Counted from the stretch's first letter, positions 1 through 9,849 are shown. The stretch is 55,809 nucleotides of DNA from Candidatus Accumulibacter appositus (GCA_000585055.1 JEMX01000088.1:1-55809), one strand, 5' to 3'. A program made the numbers and translations. The notes: generated by a model not told the origin, from the letters alone.

Positions 1-2
1 GC

Positions 3-30
3 ATTATACAGTCGTTCCCGGTGGCGTCAA
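3..30 (-). promoter_or_regulatory. Strong promoter pointing off the left edge (proximal of two)
   Basis: Read on the minus strand, TTGACG (25-30) and a perfect TATAAT (3-8) are separated by 16 bases. The same hexamers and spacing occur at 169-196. A short inverted repeat, GTTTC-GT-GAAAC, lies just upstream at 36-47. Two near-consensus tandem promoters directly downstream of tyrS and facing out of the window suggest an rRNA operon starting beyond position 1. The promoter pattern is seen; the rRNA target is inferred. Confidence 0.7.
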
Positions 31-168
31 GACTTGTTTCGTGAAACCTGCCAACACCACCAACGACTTCCTGCTACGGCCCAAAAAGGCCACCCCAAAT
101 CGCACTTCGACGACATAATAACTTGATTTCTATAGGTTTTTTTGTCGTGCTCAGCAGCGAAGGGGCGA

Positions 169-196
169 ATTATACAGGCTGAAAAATGGGCGTCAA
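169..196 (-). promoter_or_regulatory. Strong promoter pointing left (distal of two), rrn P1-like
   Basis: On the minus strand, TTGACG (191-196), a 16-base spacer and TATAAT (169-174) form a near-consensus sigma-70 promoter. A GC-rich discriminator (TCGCCCC) follows the -10 box, a feature typical of stringently controlled rRNA promoters. Between it and the proximal promoter is an A/T-rich stretch around 117-146. It lies 65 bases beyond the tyrS stop codon on the same strand, so the downstream unit does not depend on tyrS transcription. Confidence 0.7.
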
Positions 197-260
197 GCTT
201 TTGCCGAAAGCATTCGCAAATTCCCGCCGACACCTCCAGCCAACACAGGCCAGAGGGCGC

Positions 261-1460
261 TCAGGCAATGCTTACCCGTGCGAACTTGCGTTTGCCCACC
301 TGCAGCACGTAGCTGCAGTGCGCTGCCAGGACCAGCTGCTTGTCATCGACACGGCAGCCATCGACCTTTACGCCGCCCTGGCCAATCATGCGCAGCGCTT
401 CGGAGGTACTTGCCGTAAGGCCCGACTGCTTGAGGACCTGCGCAATGCTCAGCACCGCCCCACTGCCAGACAAGCGCACCTCGGGAATGTCGTCGGGGAT
501 TGCTCCGTGCCGAAAACGTGCGTCGAAATCGGCAAGCGCCTGCACGGCAGCGGCGCCGCCATGAAAGCGCTCGACGATTTCCTGCGCCAAGAGCACTTTG
601 GCGTCGCGTGGGTTGCGTCCGCCAGCCACGCTGCGCTTTAGTTCCTCGATCGCCTCGCCCGCGCGAAACGACAGCAGCTCGAAGTAGCGCCACATCAGCT
701 CGTCCGAGATTGACATCAGCTTGCCGAACATCTCGCCCGGCGACTCGTTTATTCCGACATAGTTGCCGAGAGACTTGGACATCTTGTTGGCACCGTCCAG
801 GCCCTCGAGCAAGGGCATGGTCAGGATACACTGCGGCGCCTGCCCGAAATGCTTCTGCAACTCGCGACCAACCAGCAGGTTGAATTTCTGATCGGTACCT
901 CCGAGTTCGACGTCAGCTTTCATGGCCACGGAGTCATAGCCCTGGCATAGCGGGTACAGGAGCTCGTGGATGGCGATCGGCTGCCCACTGCGATAGCGCT
1001 TGGAAAAATCGTCACGCTCAAGCATGCGTGCAACGGTGTGCAGCGCCGCCAGACGAATCATGCCCGAGGCACCAAACGGCTCGAACCACGTAGAGTTGAA
1101 GCAGATCTCTGTCTTCTCGGGATCGAGAATCTTGAACACCTGCGCCTGATATGTCGCAGCGTTTTCGAGAATCTGCTCGCGTGATAACGGCGGCCGAGTA
1201 ACGTTCTTGCCCGTCGGATCACCGATCATGCCGGTGAAGTCGCCAATCAGAAACAGCACCTGGTGACCGAGATCCTGAAAATGACGGAGCTTGTTGATCA
1301 GCACCGTGTGGCCAAGATGGAGATCAGGAGCGGTTGGATCGAATCCTGCCTTGATCCGCAATGGACGGCCGCTTCTCAGTTTCTCGATGAGCTCGGTTTC
1401 AATCAACAACTCGTCGCACCCACGCTTGATCAGCGTAAGGCCGTGTTCAGCAGCGCGCAT
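261..1460 (-). CDS. tyrS: Tyrosyl-tRNA synthetase (TyrRS, TyrZ-like bacterial form)
   Basis: This cytoplasmic class I aminoacyl-tRNA synthetase charges tRNA-Tyr with tyrosine using ATP. The 399-residue protein has the Rossmann-fold signature HLGH at residues 48-51, the tyrosine-pocket region [10 protein letters not shown] near 185-194, and the KMSKS loop at 226-230. A C-terminal S4-type RNA-binding region includes GQGGVKVDG. The HLGH form and length fit the second bacterial TyrRS subtype. The gene diverges from the M23 peptidase gene, with 88 bases between the two starts, and two rRNA-like promoters follow it on the same strand. An in-frame ATG opens the protein at 1460. Nothing looks truncated. 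Confidence 0.95.
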   Translation of the reverse strand: MRAAEHGLTLIKRGCDELLIETELIEKLRSGRPLRIKAGFDPTAPDLHLGHTVLINKLRHFQDLGHQVLFLIGDFTGMIGDPTGKNVTRPPLSREQILENAATYQAQVFKILDPEKTEICFNSTWFEPFGASGMIRLAALHTVARMLERDDFSKRYRSGQPIAIHELLYPLCQGYDSVAMKADVELGGTDQKFNLLVGRELQKHFGQAPQCILTMPLLEGLDGANKMSKSLGNYVGINESPGEMFGKLMSISDELMWRYFELLSFRAGEAIEELKRSVAGGRNPRDAKVLLAQEIVERFHGGAAAVQALADFDARFRHGAIPDDIPEVRLSGSGAVLSIAQVLKQSGLTASTSEALRMIGQGGVKVDGCRVDDKQLVLAAHCSYVLQVGKRKFARVSIA

Positions 1461-1548
1461 GCAAACCTCTATGGATTCTGCTCAGAGAGCTTCTGGTGAG
1501 GAGGGATTTTTGCTAAACTGCAGCGGTTTTTTTTGTCGCCGACAGTCC

Positions 1549-2880
1549 ATGGATAGCAAGGAGAGCCGGATTTTAACGCATTCACACCCAACGATCGACC
1601 GACTGCGTCGTCACCGCTGGGCAGCAGCCGCCATCGGTGGCGTCTCACTGCTCGGCATGGTTGCCGCATTCGCCATTGCCCCACCAGCCAAGGTCCCTGG
1701 AGTTGAGCAGACGACAGTCTTGCAGAAACTGCCAGCGCCGACCACCACCCTGCTCGAAACGGGCAAACCGATATTTCTGCGCGAAGAACGTGTCCGCCGC
1801 AGCGACACGATCGCCAGTCTGATGAGCCGCTTGGGCGTGTACGATGGGGAAGCGCTACAGTTCATCAGCGGTAACCAGCACACGCGCGCCATGGCGCGAC
1901 ACCTGCAACCCGGCACGACCGTCAGCGCGAAAGCTGGCGCCTGGGGAGAACTGCACAGCCTGTATGTGGAGCTACCTGGCAAGGACGCGATGCTGGTCAT
2001 CGAACGTAGCGGCGACGGCTTCGTCGCAGATGAGCAGCCGCTGCAACTGGAAAGCCGCACGGTCATCAAGTCTGGCGAGATCCGTCACTCCCTGTTCGCC
2101 GCCACCGACGATGCCGACATTCCAGACGCCATCGCCATGCAAATGGTCGAAATTTTCGGCAGCGAGGTCGATTTTCATCGCGACCTGCGCAAAGGAGACC
2201 GCTTTTCGCTGGTGTATGAAACCCTCACTTCCCGCGGCCAGAGCGTACGTAGCGGACGCATACTGGCTGCCGAGCTGGTCAATGACAAGAAGGTCCTGGA
2301 GGCCTACTGGTTTCAGCCGGAACAGGGCGAGGGCGCTTACCACGCGGCCGACGGCAGCAGCCTGCGCAAGGCGTTTCTACGCTCTCCGATAGAATTTTCC
2401 CGCATCTCGTCGGGCTTTTCCGGCGCACGCTTCCATCCGATATTGCGCACTTGGCGAGCCCACAAAGGCGTGGACTACGCCGCGCGCGCAGGAACGGGAA
2501 TTCTTGCTGTTGCCGACGGGGTCGTCGAAACAGCAGCACGCCAGCGAGGCTACGGAAATCTCATCGTGCTCAAGCATCAAGGTAGCTATTCAACCGCTTA
2601 CGGTCACCTCAAGAGCTTTGCCAAAGGGATTCGCAAAGGGGCACGGGTACGTCAGGGAGACACCATCGGCTACGTTGGCCAAACCGGCTTGGCGACCGGC
2701 CCGCATCTGCACTACGAATTTAGGGTCAAGGAAAACCCGGTCGACCCGCAGGCCATTGACTTGCCCGTTTCAATTCCACTCGACAAGGCACGCCTCGCGC
2801 GCTTCAAGGCCTCCAGCCAGCAACTGCGCCAGCAGCTGGCGATGGCCAAGCAAATGACCCTGGCCACCGCGGCCGAATAG
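1549..2880 (+). CDS. M23-family peptidoglycan endopeptidase, membrane-anchored (MepM/OapA-like)
   Basis: The protein is a predicted zinc metallopeptidase cutting peptide cross-links of peptidoglycan in the periplasm. From the chosen ATG it has 443 residues. A single membrane segment lies near residues 22-45 (AAAAIGGVSLLGMVAAFAIA), then an OapA/LysM-like region, then a C-terminal M23 domain. The zinc ligands are visible as H305 and D309 (HKGVD) and H386/H388 (HLH). The frame stays open upstream to 1291, but that stretch overlaps tyrS on the other strand and gives no signal-like sequence, so I prefer 1549. No strong ribosome site precedes it. A possible -10 box (TAAACT) lies near 1513. A terminator follows about 55 bases after the stop. 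Confidence 0.88.
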   Translation: MDSKESRILTHSHPTIDRLRRHRWAAAAIGGVSLLGMVAAFAIAPPAKVPGVEQTTVLQKLPAPTTTLLETGKPIFLREERVRRSDTIASLMSRLGVYDGEALQFISGNQHTRAMARHLQPGTTVSAKAGAWGELHSLYVELPGKDAMLVIERSGDGFVADEQPLQLESRTVIKSGEIRHSLFAATDDADIPDAIAMQMVEIFGSEVDFHRDLRKGDRFSLVYETLTSRGQSVRSGRILAAELVNDKKVLEAYWFQPEQGEGAYHAADGSSLRKAFLRSPIEFSRISSGFSGARFHPILRTWRAHKGVDYAARAGTGILAVADGVVETAARQRGYGNLIVLKHQGSYSTAYGHLKSFAKGIRKGARVRQGDTIGYVGQTGLATGPHLHYEFRVKENPVDPQAIDLPVSIPLDKARLARFKASSQQLRQQLAMAKQMTLATAAE

Positions 2881-2934
2881 CGGGCCAATAGCGGCCGCGG
2901 CGTTCGTCTGCCAGCGGCCTGCGTCACCCGCTCG

Positions 2935-2968
2935 AAAAAAAGCCGTCCCCGCAACGGGGACGGCTTTT
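2935..2968. terminator. Bidirectional rho-independent terminator
   Basis: A perfect 9-bp GC-rich stem (2942-2950 with 2956-2964) closes a 5-base loop (GCAAC). It is flanked by seven A on the left and four T on the right. It can therefore end the M23 peptidase transcript on the plus strand and the ferredoxin transcript on the minus strand, which has the longer U-run. It sits between two convergent genes, as expected. Confidence 0.9.
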
Positions 2969-3020
2969 CGGCGCGCTTGCGGCGTCAGGCCCAGACCGGG
3001 AGTCCTTCGACTTTCGGCGT

Positions 3021-3784
<764 letters not shown>

Positions 3785-3798
<14 letters not shown>

Positions 3799-4330
3799 CC
3801 GCGTCGCCTCGCCTCATCAAGTGATAAAAAACCTGCCCTGCCCGCCCGCTACGCACCGTGCGCCAGTCACCGCAACCCTCCAGAACCCTTTCGGCCTCGG
3901 CATAGATCACGCCGTCCGGCGCGACAATGTCCGGCAGCTTCGCCGCCAGACGCTCGATCCAGCCGGCAGCAAACGGTGGGTCGAGAAACAGGACGTCAAA
4001 ACGCTGGTCGATGGGCGTTGCGAATCTTACCGCATCCGAGCGCACAATCTCCAGGCGCCCACCCACCCCCAGCGTGCTGGCGTTGAGCTTGAGCGCCGCC
4101 AGCACCTTCGGCGAGTTATCGACCAGCACCACTCGGTCGGCGCCGCGCGAGGCGGCCTCGAAACCGAGAGCGCCGCTGCCGGCGAACAAATCGAGACAGG
4201 AAAGACCGCTCAGATCGTTGCCGAGCCAATTGAACAGGGTTTCGCGCACGCGATCCGGGGTCGGCCGCAGGCCAGGCGAATCGGGAAAACGCAACAGACG
4301 CCGCCGCCATGCTCCGCCGATGATGCGCAC
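3785..4330 (-). CDS. rsmD: 16S rRNA (guanine(966)-N(2))-methyltransferase
   Basis: RsmD methylates G966 of 16S rRNA during 30S assembly, using S-adenosylmethionine. The 181-residue protein has the SAM-binding motif [14 protein letters not shown] and the catalytic FLDPPF motif, plus the family N-terminus RIIGGxWRRR...[15 protein letters not shown]. Its start codon is GTG (4328-4330). The upstream leader contains one copy of the dispersed palindromic element, ending 20 bases before the start. Gene order rsmD-coaD-ferredoxin downstream of paired M16 peptidases is common in betaproteobacteria. Confidence 0.95.
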
Positions 4331-4350
4331 GGTATTCAGGGTCTTGAGCC

Positions 4351-4430
4351 TTGATGTGAAAGTCGCGGAAGCGACTCAAGCAACGCCCTTCTCCCCTCGC
4401 GGCAGAAGGGCAGGGGAAAGAGGGGGCGGG
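4351..4430 (-). repeat. Dispersed palindromic intergenic element, copy 1 (full two-hairpin form)
   Basis: Read on the minus strand, this stretch matches the copy at 42811-42890 almost throughout its 80 bases. It contains a C/T-rich lead, a hairpin built on CCCTTCT...AGAAGGG (4386-4410), an 8-base spacer, a second hairpin GAGTCGC-N3-GCGACT (4362-4377) and a tail TTTCACATCAA. The tail faces the rsmD start codon. The element lies between the second M16 peptidase gene and rsmD. Confidence 0.85.
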
Positions 4431-4472
4431 CATGGCTTCCATGACCCGGCGTCTTTCGACAGGTCATGACCC

Positions 4473-5768
4473 TTACTCCCCGGCGACGATCACGGTCACC
4501 AGATGTTCTGGGCGCACCCGGCGCGCAAACGCCGCCTTGATGTCGCTGAGAGTCACCTCTTCGATGTTATCCGAATATCGATCAAGGTAATCAAGCGGCA
4601 GCTCATAGAAACCGATGACCGCGACGCTGCGCAGGATCTCGCGGTTGCTATCCAGATGCAGGGGAAAACTGCCGATCAAGTTCTGCTTCGCGGCCAGCAG
4701 CTCCTCATCGCTCGGGCCTTCCCTCAGGAAGCTGGCGAGCACTTCCCGAGTGACAGCCAAGGCATCCTGTGCCTGCTCCTTCTTGGTCTGCAGGCCAATC
4801 TCGAACGGTCCCAACTGCGCCAGTGGCTGGAAGTGACTATGCACGCTATAAGCGAAACCTCGCTGGTCGCGTACCGCCTTCATCAAGCGCGAGACGAAGC
4901 CGCCGCCGCCGAGCGTGTAGTTACCGACGATCAGCGGGAAGAAGTCCGGATCGCCGCGCTTGAGCGCCGGCAATCCCAACAGCAGGTGCGCCTGCACCGC
5001 CGGATGGGCAATCCGCTGCTCGCTCGATGACGGCAATTCCGGGACGGCGATCGCGGTCATTCCCGGACTTGTCGCTAGGGCCGCAGTCAGCTCCTCGGCC
5101 ACTGCCTCGGCTTGCGCACGCGACAGGTCGCCAACAATGGCCAACCTTGCCCGCGGGGCGGTGTAATGGGCAGCATGGAAAGCAAGCACGTCGGCCCGCT
5201 CGAGGGTCGCCAGCGACTCCGTTGTCTCGTGCCGCCCATAGGGATGCGAACCGTACATGGCCGACCAGAAGGCCCTTTTGACCAATGCTTCGGGACGCGT
5301 CAGCGCTTCCTTGAGCGCAGCGAGGGAACGCGCCTTCTCGCGCTCGAAAACCGCTGCCGGGAACTGCGGCGTGCTCAGGATGGCGCGTAGCAACTCGAAG
5401 GCCACCCTACGCTTGTCGCCCATAGACAGCGTGCGCAGGATAATCGAAGCGCGATCCCGGTCAACCTCGCCCGATAGCTGCGCACCAACGTCAGCCATCC
5501 GGCTGGCGATCTGCGTCTCGTCCATCCCGGCCACGCCGAGCTCGACCAGTTCTCGAGTCAAGGAAGCGATGCCCGCCTGGGCGAAGTTTTCATAGGCCGT
5601 GCCGGCGGCAAAATCGACCTGAATATCGACAATCGGCAGGGCGTGGCTCTCGACGAAGAGGACGCGCACGCCCGAGGCCGTCTGCCAGCGCTCGATCGGT
5701 GGAGCGGCGCTCGTCACTGGCGTGACAAGGAAAAGGAACAACAGGAGCAAGCATTTGCAGGCAGTCAT
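4473..5768 (-). CDS. M16-family peptidase-like protein, non-catalytic partner (secreted)
   Basis: From ATG 5768 the protein has 431 residues and begins with a signal peptide (KCLLLLFLFLVTPVTSAAPP). It has the two-lobed M16 (insulinase/pitrilysin) layout, including the C-terminal-half motif GGGGFVSRLMKAVRDQRGFA. The zinc motif HxxEH is absent: the aligned position reads GIASLTRELVEL. That pattern fits the non-catalytic subunit of a heterodimeric M16 pair. The catalytic partner is the gene immediately upstream on the same strand, 16 bases away. A longer reading frame starts at 5846 but lacks a leading signal peptide and overlaps the upstream gene. The likely site of action is the periplasm; the substrate is unknown. 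Confidence 0.88.
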   Translation of the reverse strand: MTACKCLLLLFLFLVTPVTSAAPPIERWQTASGVRVLFVESHALPIVDIQVDFAAGTAYENFAQAGIASLTRELVELGVAGMDETQIASRMADVGAQLSGEVDRDRASIILRTLSMGDKRRVAFELLRAILSTPQFPAAVFEREKARSLAALKEALTRPEALVKRAFWSAMYGSHPYGRHETTESLATLERADVLAFHAAHYTAPRARLAIVGDLSRAQAEAVAEELTAALATSPGMTAIAVPELPSSSEQRIAHPAVQAHLLLGLPALKRGDPDFFPLIVGNYTLGGGGFVSRLMKAVRDQRGFAYSVHSHFQPLAQLGPFEIGLQTKKEQAQDALAVTREVLASFLREGPSDEELLAAKQNLIGSFPLHLDSNREILRSVAVIGFYELPLDYLDRYSDNIEEVTLSDIKAAFARRVRPEHLVTVIVAGE

Positions 5769-5784
5769 CGACGAGTACCCATCA

Positions 5785-7143
5785 TTAGCTGCCCGCGGCC
5801 GGCGAGCGCGCAGCCGGCGGCAAGGGCTGCGGATCGAGTTCGCCAACCGTCAGGCCTTGCTCATTGAAGTACTTGCGGGCGACCGCCTGAACCTGCTCGG
5901 CAGTCACCGCCTGCAATTTCTCGAGCAAGCGCCCGTGCTGTGCGTACGGAATACCAACCGCTTCCAGCTGGCCAATCTCGATGGCCTGGGCAAACATCGA
6001 ATCGAGCTTGTAGATCTGGCCAGCAATCAGTTGTGCCTTGGCGCGCGCAAGTTCATCCGCCGTCACCGAGCGCTCCTGCACCGCGACGATTTCGGCACGC
6101 AAGCCGGCTTCGAGTTCGCTGACCGTCTTTCCCTCACCGGGGGAGCCCTGCAGATAGAAGATGCCCGGCCCGCGTGCGGTCGAGTCGTAACTGGCCTCAG
6201 CCTCCACGGCCAGCCGCTGCCTACGCACCAGGCTCGTCGAGAAGCGCGCCGCATCGTGGCCGGCGAGAACTGCGGCCAGAAGTTCCAGCGCATAGGGGTC
6301 GACGTCCTGCTCGACATTGCGAATGACCGGCACCTTGTAAGCCATCATCACCAGCGGCAGGTCGGCCGGCGCCTTGACGACCAGCCGCCGAATCCCGAGC
6401 TGCCGCGGTTCATCCTGAGGTTTCCTGACCGGCAATTGGCGCGGCTGCAGCGTACCGTAGTGCTGCGCGGCCAGCTTGAACACCGCCTGATGATCGACGT
6501 CGCCGACGACGACCACGGTGGCGTTGTTGGGCGCATACCAGTTGTCATACCAGCTACGCGCGTCGGCAGGGACCATGTTTTCAAGATCGTTCATCCAGCC
6601 GATGACCGGCACCCGATAGGGGTGTGCCTGAAAAGCCGTGGCGGTCAACTGCTCGAAGAGCAGGGATTGCGGCTGATCTTCGGTGCGCAGGCGACGCTCC
6701 TCCATGACCACCCGCAGCTCTTGCGCGAATTCCGCCGGGTCCAGGCTCAGATGGCGCATGCGGTCGGCTTCCAGCTGCATCATCTCGCCGAGCTTGTGCT
6801 CCGGCACCTGTTGAAAATAGGCGGTGTAGTCGTGGCTGGTAAAGGCATTGTCACGACCGCCGGCGTCGGCGACACGGCGGTTGAACTCACCGGGCCCGAC
6901 CGTCGGGGTGCCCTTGAACATCATGTGCTCGAGAACATGCGCAACGCCCGTGCGGCCATTTGTTTCGTCCATGCTGCCGGCGCGATAGCAGACCATGTGC
7001 ACCACCGTCGGCGCCCGCCGGTCCTCCTTGACAATGACGCGCAGGCCATTGGCCAGCTGCCGCTCGAAAGTCTCGGCCAGCGCGGGCGCGGCCAGGGTCA
7101 GGGCCAGCAATAGAGGAATCAGTCTCGTCGGACGCATGCGCAT
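5785..7143 (-). CDS. M16-family zinc peptidase, catalytic partner (secreted)
   Basis: This 452-residue protein begins with a signal peptide (LIPLLLALTLAAPALAETF) and carries the inverted zinc motif HVLEH with a downstream acidic stretch (QLEADRMRHL) that supplies the distal glutamate. It therefore looks catalytically competent, unlike its neighbour. The C-terminal half has the RQRLAVEAEASYDS region of the family. Two M16 genes in tandem, one with and one without HxxEH, suggest a periplasmic heterodimer. The gene diverges from ftsY with 97 bases between the starts. A proteolytic role is known for the family; the target is not evident. Confidence 0.92.
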   Translation of the reverse strand: MRMRPTRLIPLLLALTLAAPALAETFERQLANGLRVIVKEDRRAPTVVHMVCYRAGSMDETNGRTGVAHVLEHMMFKGTPTVGPGEFNRRVADAGGRDNAFTSHDYTAYFQQVPEHKLGEMMQLEADRMRHLSLDPAEFAQELRVVMEERRLRTEDQPQSLLFEQLTATAFQAHPYRVPVIGWMNDLENMVPADARSWYDNWYAPNNATVVVVGDVDHQAVFKLAAQHYGTLQPRQLPVRKPQDEPRQLGIRRLVVKAPADLPLVMMAYKVPVIRNVEQDVDPYALELLAAVLAGHDAARFSTSLVRRQRLAVEAEASYDSTARGPGIFYLQGSPGEGKTVSELEAGLRAEIVAVQERSVTADELARAKAQLIAGQIYKLDSMFAQAIEIGQLEAVGIPYAQHGRLLEKLQAVTAEQVQAVARKYFNEQGLTVGELDPQPLPPAARSPAAGS

Positions 7144-7240
7144 GAATCGCTTCTGATAAAATTCCGGGATGGGTCGGGTACTTGCGCCGGCATCTTACCA
7201 CCGGCCAGGTTCGCGACCGCCTTAGAGACACGGAAGTCCC

Positions 7241-8245
7241 ATGTTTGGTTTCCCCAAGAAAACTCCCGCGCCGACTCCCGCCCGCAGCACGCCAGACGCC
7301 ACCAAAACCCCAAGCCCGGCCGCAGATCTGGCGACAGGCGCTTCGTGGCGCTACCGGCTGAAAAGCGGCCTGTCGCGCACGCGCGCACAGTTTGGCGGCA
7401 GGCTGAAATTGCTTTTCTCGCGCGGCAAGGTCGATGACCAGTTGCTCGAAGAACTGGAAGCCGTGCTACTGACCAGCGACGTCGGGCTGGACGCCACCCA
7501 GCACCTGCTCCAGCAGTTGAAAGCACGTGCCAAGCGCGACAAGCTGGCCACCCCGGACGCCATCGAGAAAGCACTGGCGGACGCCATGTACGAGCTGCTG
7601 CAACCGCTTGAGGAAGCGCTTGACCTGCAATCGCACAAGCCGTTCGTGATCATGATTGCCGGCGTCAACGGTACCGGAAAGACGACCTCGATTGGCAAAC
7701 TCGCCAAGCACTTCCAGGCGCAGGGGCTGTCGGTTCTGCTCGCCGCCGGAGACACTTTCCGGGCCGCAGCGCGTGAGCAATTGCAGACCTGGGGCGAGCG
7801 CAACAAGGTGACGGTGATTGCCCAGCAGTCGGGCGACTCGGCAGCGGTCATTTTTGACGCCATCGCCGCCGCCAAGGCGCGCGGCATCGACGTGGTGCTC
7901 GCCGATACCGCCGGCCGCCTGCCGACGCAGCTGCATCTGATGGACGAAATCGCCAAGGTGCGACGCGTCATCCAGAAAGCCGACCCCTCGGCGCCACACG
8001 AAACCTTGCTGGTCATCGACGCCACTTTTGGTCAGAATGCCCTGCAACAGGTGATCGCCTTCGACAAGGCGATCAAGGTCACTGGCCTGGTGCTGACCAA
8101 ACTTGACGGCACCGCCAAGGGGGGAGTCATTGCCGCCATCGCCCGCAAATGCCCGAAACCCGTTCGCTACATCGGCGTCGGTGAAGGCATCGACGACCTG
8201 CGCCCTTTCCATGCCCGTGACTTTGTCGATGCGCTCTTCGAGTGA
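7241..8245 (+). CDS. ftsY: Signal recognition particle receptor FtsY
   Basis: FtsY is the SRP receptor GTPase that docks ribosome-nascent chain complexes at the inner membrane. The 334-residue protein has a short proline/alanine-rich N-terminus in place of the long acidic A domain of E. coli. The N domain follows, then the G domain with GVNGTGKTTS (141-150), DTFRAAAREQL (171-181), DTAGRL (222-227) and TKLDGTAKGG (286-295). Its stop codon overlaps the original GTG start of ftsE in the sequence GTGA, so the two genes were translationally coupled in the order ftsY-ftsE-ftsX. Confidence 0.96.
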   Translation: MFGFPKKTPAPTPARSTPDATKTPSPAADLATGASWRYRLKSGLSRTRAQFGGRLKLLFSRGKVDDQLLEELEAVLLTSDVGLDATQHLLQQLKARAKRDKLATPDAIEKALADAMYELLQPLEEALDLQSHKPFVIMIAGVNGTGKTTSIGKLAKHFQAQGLSVLLAAGDTFRAAAREQLQTWGERNKVTVIAQQSGDSAAVIFDAIAAAKARGIDVVLADTAGRLPTQLHLMDEIAKVRRVIQKADPSAPHETLLVIDATFGQNALQQVIAFDKAIKVTGLVLTKLDGTAKGGVIAAIARKCPKPVRYIGVGEGIDDLRPFHARDFVDALFE

Positions 8246-8953
8246 TTACTGCCAACGCCGTCACCAAACGCTACCCTGAGGGTCACGAAGCGCTCAAGAA
8301 CGTGAGCTGAAGCGCTCAAGAACGTGAGCTTCGAGATCACCGCCGGGGAAATGGTCTTCCTGACCGGGCATTCGGGCGCCGGGAAATCGACGCTGTTCAA
8401 GCTGCTGGCAGCGATCGAGCGGCCGACCTCGGGGACGATCGTGATCAACGGCCAGAATCTTGCAGCCCTGCGCAGGAATGCCATTCCCTACCTGCGCCGC
8501 AAGTTGGGCCTCATTTTCCAGGACCGGAAGCTGCTCTTCGACCGTACCGTGCTCGACAACGTGCTCTTGCCGCTGTCGATCGTTGGCCATCCCGTCAAGG
8601 ACGCGCCACGCCGCGCGCAGGCGGCACTCGCCAAGGTCGGCCTGCCGAACCGCGCGAAAGCTTTTCCGATAACCCTCTCCGGCGGCGAGCAACAGCGCCT
8701 GGCGATCGCCCGGGCGGTGGTCAATCGACCGGCGGTGATTCTCGCCGACGAGCCAACGGCCAACCTGGACGCCGCCTCGGCGATCGAGATCCTCGAGATC
8801 TTTCGCGCTTTTCAACAGGTCGGCGTAACCGTCGTCATCGCCACCCACGACCCACTGCTCATGGCTCGGCTCAATCCAAGAATTCTGCGCCTCGACCAGG
8901 GCCAGATGAGCGAGCCGCTGTGCGCACCCGCCGCCAACGGGATCGCGTCATGA
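8242..8953 (+). pseudogene. ftsE: Cell-division ABC ATPase FtsE, reading frame broken by a 22-bp tandem duplication
   Basis: FtsE is the ATPase of the FtsEX complex, which activates peptidoglycan hydrolases at the septum. The natural GTG start at 8242 overlaps the ftsY stop. It opens an ideal FtsE N-terminus (VITANAVTKRYPEGHEALKN), then hits TGA at 8308-8310. The cause is an exact 22-bp tandem duplication (8287-8308 and 8309-8330). Removing one copy restores a 229-residue FtsE in one frame. As it stands, translation could restart only at GTG 8324, giving 209 residues with Walker A (GHSGAGKST), signature ([14 protein letters not shown]) and Walker B ([12 protein letters not shown]). That form lacks the first strand and the aromatic residue (KRY) that stacks on the ATP adenine. 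A real mutation, reversible variation or an assembly error are all possible. Confidence 0.9.
8287..8330 (+). repeat. Perfect 22-bp tandem duplication inside ftsE
   Basis: Positions 8287-8308 and 8309-8330 are identical and adjacent, and the identity does not extend into the flanking bases. Because 22 is not a multiple of three, the duplication shifts the frame and places TGA at 8308-8310. The GTG in the second copy (8324) is the only nearby in-frame restart. Confidence 0.95.
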
Positions 8954-9849
8954 CCACCTGGTTGGTACAACACCTGACCGCCATGCGCGACGCACTGCGT
9001 CGCCTGTTCGGGGCGCCGCTGAACACGCTGCTGTCGCTGGTGGTGATCGGTGTCGCACTCACCCTACCGACAGCCGGCTGGTTGGCGATCGAAAACCTAC
9101 GTGCCGTCGCCGGCGATAACCCGGGCGTGCAGCAGATCAGCATCTTCCTGACGCTCGATGCCGGCCAGCCAGAGATCGCGGAAATCGAGTCGCGGCTGCA
9201 GCAGGCCAGGCCGGGAAGCTGGCGCTACGTGGCGCGCGACGAGGCGCTCAAGGACCTGCGGAAGTCCGCGGGAATGACCGAAATCATTGGCAGTCTGCCG
9301 AAAAACCCACTCCCGGACGCGTTTATCGTCACTCCGGGAGACGTCCAGCCCGAGTCCCTCGAACTGCTCGCGAAGACCTTCGCCAGCTGGCCAAAAATAG
9401 CGCACGTGCAGCTCGACTCGGCCTGGGTCAAGCGCCTGGACGCCCTCCTTCGCCTCGGCAAACTGATCGTCGTCCTGCTCGCCGTGCTCTTTGCCGGCGC
9501 CTTGGTGGCCATCACCTTCAACACCATTCGCCTGCAGATCCTTGCGCAGGCGGCCGAAATCGAAGTCGCCAAACTGATCGGCGCGACAAACAGCTACATC
9601 CAGCGTCCCCTGCACTACTTCGGCATGCTGCAAGGAGCTCTCGGCGGCCTGTGCGCAGCGCTACTGGTCAGCACCGGCAGCCATTTCCTCACCCCTCCGG
9701 TCGCTGAGCTGGCGCAGCTCTATGGGGGATCTTTCACCTTGCAGGGCTTGTCCACCACCGACATTGTCGCCCTGACGGCGATCGGCGGCGGCCTGGGTTG
9801 GCTAGGTGCCAAGATCTCGGCGCTGATCCATCTGCGGCGCATCAGCTAG
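8950..9849 (+). CDS. ftsX: Cell-division ABC permease FtsX
   Basis: FtsX is the membrane partner of FtsE; its periplasmic loop recruits amidase activators at the division site. The 299-residue protein has a first membrane helix near residues 27-48 and a periplasmic loop of roughly 120 residues. Three further helices follow (around 170-192, 222-242 and 272-292). The second helix is followed by the cytoplasmic FtsX-domain motif NTIRLQILAQAAEIEVAKLIGA. ATG 8950 overlaps the ftsE stop as ATGA, so FtsX translation is probably coupled to ftsE. The defect in ftsE could therefore also lower FtsX production. Confidence 0.95.
   Translation: MTTWLVQHLTAMRDALRRLFGAPLNTLLSLVVIGVALTLPTAGWLAIENLRAVAGDNPGVQQISIFLTLDAGQPEIAEIESRLQQARPGSWRYVARDEALKDLRKSAGMTEIIGSLPKNPLPDAFIVTPGDVQPESLELLAKTFASWPKIAHVQLDSAWVKRLDALLRLGKLIVVLLAVLFAGALVAITFNTIRLQILAQAAEIEVAKLIGATNSYIQRPLHYFGMLQGALGGLCAALLVSTGSHFLTPPVAELAQLYGGSFTLQGLSTTDIVALTAIGGGLGWLGAKISALIHLRRIS

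Noticed and set aside
1291..1548. Longer N-terminus for the M23 peptidase (open frame from 1291)
   Set aside because: It overlaps tyrS on the other strand, and the translation has no signal or domain character.
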